DNA from: Candidatus Obscuribacterales bacterium
GTDB taxonomy: Bacteria > Cyanobacteriota > Vampirovibrionia > Obscuribacterales > Obscuribacteraceae
NCBI GenBank assembly: GCA_019752635.1
Contig: JAIELX010000044.1
Location: 185,500 to 249,499, forward strand
Direction of reading: 5' to 3'
Length of the DNA stretch: 64,000 nt
Shown: piece by piece, positions 35,753 to 44,098 of the stretch
Layout: every line of letters starts with the position of its first letter
Position numbering within the stretch: position 1 is the stretch's first letter
Translations under genes and position numbers: made by a program
Notes under the pieces: generated by a model
What the model was told of the DNA's origin: nothing
Seen by the model: only the letters and a program-made list of their open reading frames with translations
Database searches by the model: none

Positions 35753-36649
35753 ATGCAAGTACCGGCAGGTTGGTACGCTATCTGCAGAGTTGAGGAAATT
35801 CCCCCGGCGGATGTGATAGGTCTGCGACGATTCGGTCGCGATTTGGTGCTGTGGCGGGACGGGGCCGGCGTGTCTGTGGTCATGGAAGATCGCTGTCCTC
35901 ACAGGGGGGCCAAACTGAGCGGTGGGCGGGTGCGCGAAGATCGCATCGTCTGCCCTTATCACGGGTTCGAATTCTCCGGTGAAGGTCGGTGCACTCTAGT
36001 TCCAGAGACTGGAAGCTCAGCACTGAACTTAGAAGTCAGCGTCAGTGAAAGTCGGGTCGCTCACGGGTTCTTGTGGCTGCTTCACGGCGAAACTTCCGCT
36101 GCGACATTGCCGGTTCCATGGTTCGAAGATATCTCCGATGATTTTTCGGTAAGCTGGTTTAAAGAGAGCTGGAACGCGCATATCACTCGTTGCATTGAGA
36201 ACCAGCTTGACTACGCGCATCTGCCTTTCGTTCACAAGTCCACTATTGGAGCGAACTTCAACCCTGCCCGTGGTGTTGATTTTGACCTGCAAGAGCGACT
36301 TATCGGCTTCAAATTCGGTTCTGCTCCAAAAAACATAATAGAGTTTCGCGTGCCAAATATTTGGATTAATCGAATTGCAGATCGATACAAACTAATGCTC
36401 GTTTTTGTACCGGTAGATTCGGCCACAACTGAGCTTTACCTTGTGTCTTTTCAAAAATTTTGCACACTACCACTAATTCGAGACGTTATAAATTTTGCTT
36501 CGAGAAAGCTAAATCAGGTCATATTGGGGCAGGATCGTCAGGTCGTAATTTCGCAGGAGCCTAAAGACTCAATCATTGCAGAAGAAAAGCTGTTTCCGAG
36601 TGATAAGGCAATTTCACACTTTCGACAAGTTTGGCGAAGGAACCTATAA
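35753..36649 (+). CDS. Rieske non-heme iron oxygenase
   Basis: A 298-residue enzyme. The ATG follows GAGGTGAG. The Rieske [2Fe-2S] ligands are C48/H50 in CPHRG and C67/H70 in CPYHG. The catalytic domain carries the mononuclear iron triad pattern NQLDYAHLPFVH with D153, H156 and H161. The short catalytic domain resembles pheophorbide-a-oxygenase-like or vanillate-demethylase-like members rather than the larger dioxygenases. Electron donors are not encoded nearby. The substrate cannot be told from the sequence. Confidence 0.92.
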   Translation: MQVPAGWYAICRVEEIPPADVIGLRRFGRDLVLWRDGAGVSVVMEDRCPHRGAKLSGGRVREDRIVCPYHGFEFSGEGRCTLVPETGSSALNLEVSVSESRVAHGFLWLLHGETSAATLPVPWFEDISDDFSVSWFKESWNAHITRCIENQLDYAHLPFVHKSTIGANFNPARGVDFDLQERLIGFKFGSAPKNIIEFRVPNIWINRIADRYKLMLVFVPVDSATTELYLVSFQKFCTLPLIRDVINFASRKLNQVILGQDRQVVISQEPKDSIIAEEKLFPSDKAISHFRQVWRRNL

Positions 36650-36915
36650 GTCCCCTGCGAGCTTTTTGATTCAGTTCTCGTTAGGACCGCCCGCAATGCG
36701 TTGATCTTTGCTCGGGGCGTTCACAATTTCTTATCAGCTTTTCCATCGCTGAGAGTACATTCAGGAGCACAGCTCGGCTGCTTCAAGCTGTCTCAATGTG
36801 AGCTGACGCTGATCACCAGCCACCCTCCAATAGCAAGTATCCCGACGCTGGCGGTAGCCTGAAATAGACGATAGCAGCTTCTGGACCAGCCCGTAATCAC
36901 TTTGGCATTAAGCTT

Positions 36916-38037
36916 ATGCAAGCTGACTTGGCATCGGATTGTTTGCTACCATATCGAGATCTCGCTCAACCAGCCGTCAACCAAAGGTTTCTCTTCTTGT
37001 CCATTCTCAGCAGTGCCAGATTATTCGCTGTTTGTCTCTCATTGGGGTCTCTTCTCTCAATATCCCCAATCGCGGCTTTTGCCGACGGAGGCACGGGGAC
37101 ACCGGAACTTCGGCGCGCCGCCAATTCTTCTGACTCGATAACCACCCCTCGCCCGCTGATCGGGCTTGCTCTCGGCGGAGGTGGTACGCGCGGGGCCGCG
37201 CACGTCACCATCATCAGAGAACTGGAACGAGCAGGAATTCCGATCGACTTCATCGCGGGTACCAGTATGGGCGCCATTGTAGGCGGGCTCTATTCCGCCG
37301 GAGTGTCCACTGAAGTCCTTGAACGCAAGTTCAAAGATCAGTCTCTCATGAAGTCTTTCATGACAGTGCCACTATGGATGCGGGTTGCGATTGCGCCGAT
37401 ATTGTTTGTCCCTCGCCTTGTCGGTCACAAACCATATGACGGACTCTATTACGGGAATAAATTCAGACATTATCTTGATCAATCCGTACCGCAGGAGGGT
37501 CGCAAAATAGAAGACCTCCGAATCCGGTTCTCCGCGGTTGCGCTCAATATTGCCGACGGAACCATTGCGAAGCTTTCGACGGGGAATCTGGCCTCGGCGC
37601 TGCAGGCCAGTTCCGCGGTTCCAGGATTGAGAAAACCGGTGCAGATTGAAAATGAGCTCTATGTTGACGGCGGTGTTTCAGTCAATTTACCGGTTAGGCA
37701 AGTTCGAGAGATGGGGGCTAGTTTTGTTATCGCAGTTTGCGTGGATGAGCGAATAAAACGCATTCCGCTCGACAATTTTCGCAAAGTTGGCAGTGTCGCT
37801 CAGCGGGTTGTTAGCCTACAGCTGCAGACGATCGACAAAGAGCAGGGACAGGTCGCTGATGTGCTTATTCACCCGCAAGTTGACGGCATTGGCTTGATCT
37901 CTACAAAGCCTTCTGATGCTGTTAGGGCTATGGACGCCGGAACAGAGGCCATCAAAGAGGCGATGCCCCGGATCAAGGAAGGTCTTGCCGCGCGCGGTTT
38001 GCATTTAGGCCTGGCGGGAATTGGAAACTATAGATAG
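36916..38037 (+). CDS. Patatin-like phospholipase
   Basis: A 373-residue protein. A hydrophobic stretch at about 26-55 (ending FADGG) is a probable signal peptide after a long N-region. The patatin core has the oxyanion loop GGGGTRG (87-93), the nucleophile elbow GTSMG with Ser117, and the catalytic Asp251 in VDGG, the complete Ser-Asp dyad. Such enzymes hydrolyse acyl chains from phospholipids. The ATG at 36916 has a weak ribosome site, so a different start upstream of the signal is possible. It stands alone on the strand. Confidence 0.9.
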   Translation: MQADLASDCLLPYRDLAQPAVNQRFLFLSILSSARLFAVCLSLGSLLSISPIAAFADGGTGTPELRRAANSSDSITTPRPLIGLALGGGGTRGAAHVTIIRELERAGIPIDFIAGTSMGAIVGGLYSAGVSTEVLERKFKDQSLMKSFMTVPLWMRVAIAPILFVPRLVGHKPYDGLYYGNKFRHYLDQSVPQEGRKIEDLRIRFSAVALNIADGTIAKLSTGNLASALQASSAVPGLRKPVQIENELYVDGGVSVNLPVRQVREMGASFVIAVCVDERIKRIPLDNFRKVGSVAQRVVSLQLQTIDKEQGQVADVLIHPQVDGIGLISTKPSDAVRAMDAGTEAIKEAMPRIKEGLAARGLHLGLAGIGNYR

Positions 38038-38118
38038 TCTCCTTGTATTTTATGCGAATGTTTCACTTGCAACCGACGAACCTCGATAATGGCAGATGTT
38101 TAGCATCTCGGCGGATAT

Positions 38119-38964
38119 ATGCTGGTAACTGAAAACATATCGGCGGGGCAGGTTGAGACCGACCCGTTTCCCGTGATCATAGCGCCCAACGTTCTGGACG
38201 CTGCTTTGCACGAGTCGCTCAAGTCCGGGTTGCCCTCGTTGGATGTTCTAACTAAGGGGAAAAAGTATCCCGGCAACTATCGATTGAATTACTCTGCCAC
38301 TAACCTTGCCTTTAACCCGGAAGTTCCCCTGGTTTGGAAGCAGTTTGTGCAAGAGCACTTGGGGCAGCGCTTTCTAGACGATATCTTGCGTCTTTTGGGG
38401 GGCGCGATTCAGACTGAGTATCCAGACCTGGTGAGCAGTAGAGGAACGCCCCTATCGCTTAAAGCAGGCATTCGCCCTGTAGATCAAGACTCTGATGCGG
38501 ACGTCCTACTGGATTGCCAATTGGCGGTTAATACGCCAGTCACCATCGGTGGTACTACTGTTCGGGCGCCTCATATTGATTGTCCGAAGAAGCTTTTCGT
38601 CGGACTGCTTTATCTTCGCTTGGATGGGGATGATTCTGTCGGTGGTGAGTTGGAGATCTATAAACCGACTAAACCAAGTCCCGCGCTGGATCAAAACAGA
38701 ACTGCTTCTGTTGGCGATATGAAAGTCGTGCGCAGAATTCCCTATGAAAGCAATACGCTCGTGTTGTTTCTCAATACTCCGAGATCCTTTCACGGAGTCA
38801 CTGTGCGGGGCAGAACGCCGCACCATCGATTATTCGTCAATCTGCTCGGCGAGATGCGTGAACCGCTATTCCAGCTCGCTCCTTCGACCAGGTCCGCGCC
38901 GCCGATTGTATCCATGAAACCGGGGACCCCTCGCCGCCCGGGAGGCGGAAGCTTGCGCGGGTAA
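38119..38964 (+). CDS. 2OG-Fe(II) oxygenase-like protein (ligands intact)
   Basis: A 281-residue protein of the 2-oxoglutarate/iron oxygenase superfamily. The iron triad is visible as H152-x-D154 in APHIDCPKKLF and H225 in RSFHGV, with basic residues in HHRLF that may bind 2-oxoglutarate. Strand patterns LLYLRLDGDD and GGELEIYKP fit the double-stranded beta-helix. The substrate is unknown. The next gene starts five bases after its stop and encodes a paralogue without the ligands. A glycosyltransferase pair follows, so the target may be a sugar or a cell-surface component. Confidence 0.82.
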   Translation: MLVTENISAGQVETDPFPVIIAPNVLDAALHESLKSGLPSLDVLTKGKKYPGNYRLNYSATNLAFNPEVPLVWKQFVQEHLGQRFLDDILRLLGGAIQTEYPDLVSSRGTPLSLKAGIRPVDQDSDADVLLDCQLAVNTPVTIGGTTVRAPHIDCPKKLFVGLLYLRLDGDDSVGGELEIYKPTKPSPALDQNRTASVGDMKVVRRIPYESNTLVLFLNTPRSFHGVTVRGRTPHHRLFVNLLGEMREPLFQLAPSTRSAPPIVSMKPGTPRRPGGGSLRG

Positions 38965-38969
38965 GGGGG

Positions 38970-39767
38970 ATGAGTCTGACCATCTTTGACCGTTTGTGTG
39001 ACGCGTCCGTGGAGACCCATCCGTTCCCGCACATTGTCATTGAGAACGCTTTAGATGATGCGCTTACTGCGGCGTTGATCGGGAACCTGCCTCACATGAG
39101 TCGCTTCGTTAACGCTCGCCAATACGCAGAGGGAGAGAAGTTGCATATTCCTGCTCGACGTTCTTTGACGGAGCCTGAAATCCACGAGGTTTGGAAGGAC
39201 ACTGTGAAGCGACACCTCCTGCCTGAAAAGGCTCGTTTGTGGCTTAAGTCGTTTGCACCCTACATCAGGAAACAGTATCCGGACTTGGAGAATCGCCTGG
39301 GTGCACTAGATAACTGGCGTATCGGGTGTCGGGGCTTGGATTCACCAGATGCTTACGAGGGGTTGCTTGATGCGCAGATTTCCATGCACGCACCGTGCCC
39401 GCAATCTGAAATTCAGGAGCGAGGACCCCATTTGAAGATCACCAACAAATTGTTGGTGGCTCACTGTATGCTACGCCTGCCGGAAGACAACTATGCAGGC
39501 GGTGACATTGAACTCTATGAGACTGATCCGGGGGCACGACTGCTATTTGGTCCTCAACAACAAGTGGTGAACAAGCAGAGAATAAAACTGGCCAAGACAA
39601 TTTCTTACCGAAGAGGCGTTTCGCTGCTATTTCTCAATTCCCCGGCAGCAGTACAAACTATGTCGTCTCGCGCATTTTGTCCTTATCCCGTCTTCTACAT
39701 TAACGTGGTGCTTGAAGTATCAGAGCCTCTTTTCACTTTGTCGAGTTTCACCGCTGGCAGTAACTGA
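38970..39767 (+). CDS. Degenerate 2OG-Fe(II) oxygenase paralogue (ligands lost)
   Basis: A 265-residue protein with the same plan as the preceding gene (PFPHIVIENALDDALTAAL, later LLVAHCMLRLPED and GGDIELYE). Aligning the two, H154 is kept but the Asp two residues on is Lys156 (GPHLKITNK), and the second His is Gln229 in FLNSPAAVQ (compared with FLNTPRSFH). Two of three iron ligands are therefore missing and catalysis by the normal mechanism is not expected. It starts five bases after the upstream stop and is probably co-translated. It may be a regulatory or structural partner of the active paralogue. Confidence 0.78.
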   Translation: MSLTIFDRLCDASVETHPFPHIVIENALDDALTAALIGNLPHMSRFVNARQYAEGEKLHIPARRSLTEPEIHEVWKDTVKRHLLPEKARLWLKSFAPYIRKQYPDLENRLGALDNWRIGCRGLDSPDAYEGLLDAQISMHAPCPQSEIQERGPHLKITNKLLVAHCMLRLPEDNYAGGDIELYETDPGARLLFGPQQQVVNKQRIKLAKTISYRRGVSLLFLNSPAAVQTMSSRAFCPYPVFYINVVLEVSEPLFTLSSFTAGSN

Positions 39768-39777
39768 AGTCGTGGAC

Positions 39778-41217
39778 TCAATGAGGCGCCGAGCCTGCAT
39801 GCGCAAGTTGACGCGGAATATAGTCATTGTCCAGCGCCAGGCAGTTATTACTTAACTGTGAGGGATTGTCAATGCACATTTCTAGTTGGCTTAAGAGTGA
39901 CGGGCGAACGTTGCCGCTGCGCACCTCGCGCTCCACTTCATCATATGTCAGCCCCCCGGACAGCACCGCTTCACGCAAGTGTTGAAACCAAACGGCCGCT
40001 GCGTCATTCTCTCTCGAGAGCCAGGGCTGGCTGTGCATGTTGGTGTAGTGAATCAGTGCCGTTGTACCCGGAACGTACTTGTCGAGGAAATTCCACGTGG
40101 GCGGGATGCGTGCCGCAGGCTTTCGGGCCGCGGCCATCCCATGAACGAGCGCTTCGTAGGAAAGTGCACCACTATCGAGATCATTCACAAGCGTGTCAAT
40201 GTTCCAGTTGAGCGAATTACAATCCAATAGCATGACGCTGTACTGCACCGCTCGCTGCGCTTGGTTCAATGCCGATGTACAAATTAGATTCGCGCCGCTG
40301 AACGGCATGCGCCATAGTTTGGCAATATCTTGCAAAACGAGCATGTCCGAGTCCAGGTAGATTGCTCTTCCTGAATATTGCATTAGTTCAGGAATCAAGA
40401 AACGCTGGAAGCTAAACGGCGTGCGGGGTTTGTTCGACGCGTCGAGGGGCATTTTAAATGGTCGAACACAATTGGCGAGATTGACGGTTTGAACAGCGAA
40501 GCTGGCATTCTTTCGAATAGAGTACTCCAAGACCTTGGCCGGTAGCCACTCCGTTGAGCTGGCACCGATAAATACTTTCATTGGTGCTTCATCAGCTAGA
40601 GAGGCATAATCCAGGCTGAAGCGATTGATGATTGCCGGAAAGTGTTTGAACTGTTCGTCGAAACACTGCTGTCCGTTTGAAAGGCAAGTAGTGCTTCGCA
40701 GGTCTTCGAACTCTTTTGCATAAGTGGTGCCGCCATCAAGTCCCAACGAACGAATTTTTCGTACACCACACTGCGCTAGCAACCCGAGCACGGCTTCCGA
40801 ACTGAAGGCGTACGCCTGTATCTTTGGATGACGTGAGGCTGCTGTGCTGGCGGTGCTTAGGTCATACCAGAGTAACCGCCCTTCTTCGTCAAACTTCTTC
40901 AGCACGGGGAACCGATCTAACCAGTCCGCGAGTTTCATGTCTGCGCGTGCGTGCATGTTTTCGTGCGGGATCATCGGCATAACAAGGAATCTGGAGTTTC
41001 GTTCGATGTCTTGTCCGCACTGCGCGAGAACTTCTATATCGATAATGTGTGCCAAATCGACGTTTTGTTCGCGTGGCACGTGATTCAGTCCGACCGAGTG
41101 GTAAGTGTCAAGCGGAGTTTGTTGGCGCAGGCCAAACGAAGGACCTTTGCCTAAGATAATCCACGGTTTCGCGTTGAAGAGCGGCTGTTGACGGAACCAA
41201 TCTATGAAGTTTTGCAT
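39778..41217 (-). CDS. Glycosyltransferase with an N-terminal DUF115-like part
   Basis: A 479-residue protein from the ATG at 41217; the frame stays open upstream to 41388. Residues 1-220 include WIILGKGPSFGLRQ and GLDGGTTYAKEFEDLR, reminiscent of DUF115/6-hydroxymethylpterin pyrophosphokinase MptE-like proteins. The C-terminal half has a GT8-like core: a KVFIGASSTEWLPAKVLEYS start, a RAIYLDSDMLVLQDI stretch with the DSD metal-binding motif and a later HYTNMHSQPW. It probably transfers a sugar to a glycan. It is divergent from the GT2 gene, with about 130 bases between the two starts. The N-terminal assignment is less sure than the catalytic one. Confidence 0.78.
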   Translation of the reverse strand: MQNFIDWFRQQPLFNAKPWIILGKGPSFGLRQQTPLDTYHSVGLNHVPREQNVDLAHIIDIEVLAQCGQDIERNSRFLVMPMIPHENMHARADMKLADWLDRFPVLKKFDEEGRLLWYDLSTASTAASRHPKIQAYAFSSEAVLGLLAQCGVRKIRSLGLDGGTTYAKEFEDLRSTTCLSNGQQCFDEQFKHFPAIINRFSLDYASLADEAPMKVFIGASSTEWLPAKVLEYSIRKNASFAVQTVNLANCVRPFKMPLDASNKPRTPFSFQRFLIPELMQYSGRAIYLDSDMLVLQDIAKLWRMPFSGANLICTSALNQAQRAVQYSVMLLDCNSLNWNIDTLVNDLDSGALSYEALVHGMAAARKPAARIPPTWNFLDKYVPGTTALIHYTNMHSQPWLSRENDAAAVWFQHLREAVLSGGLTYDEVEREVRSGNVRPSLLSQLEMCIDNPSQLSNNCLALDNDYIPRQLAHAGSAPH

Positions 41218-41350
41218 GTTACGCAATGGCTGGAGAGGCGCCTCATCATATCCTTTTCTGTCCCGATTGTCGTATTCGGGACACTTACAATAAAGGGCTT
41301 TAATACTTTTGCCCGTTCTGGCTGCTAGATTAGGTCTGGAGACGATTTTT

Positions 41351-42673
41351 ATGAGTCCGAGAGTTTCTATTTGTCTGCCGGTCTTCAATGGTGAGCGCTA
41401 TCTAGAGGCGGCTATTGAAACTGTCTTGGCGCAGACATTCGGCGACTTTGAACTGATAGTCGTTGATGATTGTTCTACCGATGGTACGGTGGAAATTGTC
41501 GACGAGTTTCAGCGGCTGGATCCGCGTGTTCAGCTTTTCCGAAATGACAGTAACGTTGGCCTGTTTGCCAACTACAATCGATGCCATTTACGCGCAACCG
41601 GCGAACTTATCAAACCGTTCGCTCAGGATGATTTGTTGCATCCGGAGTTTTTGGCGCGGTCGGTTGCTGTTTTCGACAATGAGTCTGAAGTTGTTTTGAC
41701 GAGCGTTGCGCGAGGCTTAGTGAGCCAGTCCGGTGAATCACTGCTTGCCGAGATTGCTAATGCCGAACAGATTGTCGAACCGGATAAAGTGGTTCCCGGG
41801 CACGAAGTTATACAGTCTTGCCTATTTCCTGTTGTTAATTTCATCGGTGAGCCCAGCACGGTGATGTATCGCAAGAGGGCGGTAGGGGAAGGCTTTGACA
41901 GTTCATTCCATCATCTGGGTGATATCGAGTATTGGCTTCGCATTTTGATGGAAGGAGATTACTACTACATCTCGACTGAGTATTGTTACTTTCGTTGGCA
42001 TGACGAAAGCAGCTCCGCTAGAAATGCAAGGGGGTTGCTAATCGGGCCGGATCTCGTTCGCCTGGCTCGTAAATTTTCCTGGGTGATAGAGACCTGTGGT
42101 CGCTCTGAGTCGAGTTTTTTGCAGGATTCTATCATCGCCTTCGGGGGCTACGTGCAGGCGCTCAGTGAAGGAGGGACCCTGTCGACGGATTATCTTCGGG
42201 AGGCGGTTGATCTTAGAAGCAGAGTCTCGCCGGAGCTCATGCGTAATCCAGAAGTTGTCTCGCTTCTCGACGATCTCATTAACTTTAGAGAGTTGGCCTT
42301 TCATACTCTACGCGTTGTTGGCGGACAAGCCGGCTCTACCGATTGGACAAATAAGTCCGACGCTGCAATCGGCAAAAATCAAGATCTGATCAATTCGCTG
42401 GAAGAGGAGCTGCGCGCATTGCTACAAAGTCGCTCCTGGGTCATGACCAGAATGCTGCGCGAATTGAGTCGGGTCTCTTCAACTTCGTTGTCCGGCGTTG
42501 AATTGGAGCATTATGAAGTGGACTCCTCTGCTGACATCTTAGAACAGCAGCGAGAGTACATAGGATATCTGCGTACTCTGATTACTCGTGTAAAGTTGAG
42601 CCGGTCCTGGCAATTGACCAAGCCGTTCAGAGCCTTTGACCGCAGAATTCAATCGTCGTCCGAAGACCTCTAG
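41351..42673 (+). CDS. Family 2 glycosyltransferase with C-terminal coiled coil
   Basis: A 440-residue protein from the ATG at 41351 with CTGGAG upstream. The GT-A core opens RVSICLPVFNGERYLEAAI, then LIVVDDCSTDGT, followed by ARGLVS and the later GDIEYWLRIL, the usual GT2 order. Residues about 355-430 are charged heptad-like and probably form a coiled coil that may link to another component. No membrane helix is obvious. It pairs with the divergent GT8-like gene and the 2OG-oxygenase genes, so the 38-43 kb block could make or modify a surface glycan. The donor and acceptor are unknown. Confidence 0.9.
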   Translation: MSPRVSICLPVFNGERYLEAAIETVLAQTFGDFELIVVDDCSTDGTVEIVDEFQRLDPRVQLFRNDSNVGLFANYNRCHLRATGELIKPFAQDDLLHPEFLARSVAVFDNESEVVLTSVARGLVSQSGESLLAEIANAEQIVEPDKVVPGHEVIQSCLFPVVNFIGEPSTVMYRKRAVGEGFDSSFHHLGDIEYWLRILMEGDYYYISTEYCYFRWHDESSSARNARGLLIGPDLVRLARKFSWVIETCGRSESSFLQDSIIAFGGYVQALSEGGTLSTDYLREAVDLRSRVSPELMRNPEVVSLLDDLINFRELAFHTLRVVGGQAGSTDWTNKSDAAIGKNQDLINSLEEELRALLQSRSWVMTRMLRELSRVSSTSLSGVELEHYEVDSSADILEQQREYIGYLRTLITRVKLSRSWQLTKPFRAFDRRIQSSSEDL

Positions 42674-42956
42674 AGCGTGAAGGTGAGTAGAGGTCGGTAC
42701 ATTGATTCAATTCCTCATGGCCCTCGATGGCGGCTATGGTGCGCCGGCATCTGACTGCACCGGGGGGCAGACATGATGCGAGCTGGCGAGGTATGCATAC
42801 GGTGACCGCTTGGTAACTCGGCGGGTTCGTTCGACAGACCGGGCGTTCGACATCACTCGCGTCTCTGATTTGTTTCATTTGGCTTAAAGTGGGCGAGCTG
42901 GCGCGACTAAGCTGCTAGTGTGTCTTCCGTTCGGGTAATGGGGAAGGGAGCATTAA

Positions 42957-43181
42957 ATGCGCAAATTGAGCATTCATGAGGCGATAAAGCAAGCGTTAAG
43001 CGATGATGGACAAATATCCAAATACGAAGCCCGTGTGCTGCGAGAACTTGTCATGGCCGACAATAAATTGTCTGCGACTGAGCGAGATGCTTTGGAAGCC
43101 GCCATCACAGAGAACGTTGTAGACGACGAGGGGATGGAACTTCTAACGTCATTTTTGCTAAGGTACATTGCTGATCGGTAA
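42957..43181 (+). CDS. Small acidic helical protein
   Basis: A 74-residue soluble protein. The ATG follows GGGAAGGGAG. The whole chain is helical with DDGQISKYEARVLRELVMAD and a later 'VVDDEGMELL', a spacing that recalls TerB-like or EF-hand-like helix pairs with Asp/Glu turns. No family is claimed. It is isolated between the GT2 gene and the decayed kinase region. Confidence 0.6.
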   Translation: MRKLSIHEAIKQALSDDGQISKYEARVLRELVMADNKLSATERDALEAAITENVVDDEGMELLTSFLLRYIADR

Positions 43182-43235
43182 TCTGTTATTGCGACATTTA
43201 ACAGTTTGAATTTTTTGTCTCACGAGGCTGTGGTG

Positions 43236-44006
43236 CTACTCGCTGGCGTTAGCCTGTAAGTAAACTACTCCCAGAGCGTAATCGGCGTCGAACGGCGGGC
43301 GCCCCTCTATCAACTCAAACAGGATGCATCCAACGGCGTAGATGTCGCTGGCGGGGACAGCGGGACCGCCGCCGCACAGCTCAGGGCTCATGTAGTGGGC
43401 ACTGCCGAGCCGTAAACCGGTCTTCGTCCAGGCGGTAGACGCCTGAACATTGTCCGCGATTATCTTTCCCAGTCCGAAATCGATCAGTTTTGCAACCAGG
43501 GCTCCGCTTGCGTCAGCGGTTAGCATCACGTTGTCTGGTTTGAGGTCTCTGTGGATCACTTCTTTGACATGAGCATGGGTGACTGCCTCACAAATCTGCG
43601 AGACGAAATCAACAGCGTCCGCTACAGGCAAGCGGCCCAACCGTTGTAAGTGCTCTCTCAGCGAGGTGCCTGTTAAAATCGTGAATTACCTTAATGGCGA
43701 CCTTGCGCGCCAGTTCTATCTCTTCCGCCTCGTAAACGGCACCCATCTCTCCAGCGCTCAGAGCCTTTGTTATGCGACCTGCGATGGTATCGCTTTTGCC
43801 TTCTTTTCTATTTTTAGCACTGCCAGATCCGTTCGGGGATCTCGACCAACGAGCTCCGCGCGGACTGGCTTTGGCTCTGATTGTAGCGTGACGCGAATTT
43901 CATCGGCTGCGTCAACAACATGATTGTTTGTGAGAATGTACCCGTCATCTCTGATGATAAATCCTGAACCCAATCCCTTTGTTTGAATTGGCTCCGTGCT
44001 AACCAA
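43236..44006 (-). pseudogene. Broken trypsin-like protease and Ser/Thr kinase chimera
   Basis: Read on the minus strand, the 5' part (44006-43770) encodes the N-terminal lobe of an HtrA/DegP-type protease: GSGFIIRDDGYILTNNHVVD with the catalytic His, and RDPRTDLAVLKI with the Asp. The catalytic Ser region is absent. The next fragment (about 43795-43660), in another frame, is a kinase N-lobe with AGEMGAVYEAEEIELARKVA and its Lys. A further shift with loss of about 60 residues leads to the last fragment (43640-43236) with HRDLKPDN, DFG and a C-lobe ending KPPFDA-like. Frames change twice, so no single working product is possible. A separate short protein from 43640 cannot be excluded. Confidence 0.8.
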
Positions 44007-44098
44007 AAGTCAATCAGTGAGTAGGCGGGGGGGAGAGATAGTAGCAACGAATAGTGGAGGTCAGGTCAACGAGTCGTTTCGTTGGTTCGTTGGAAGAA

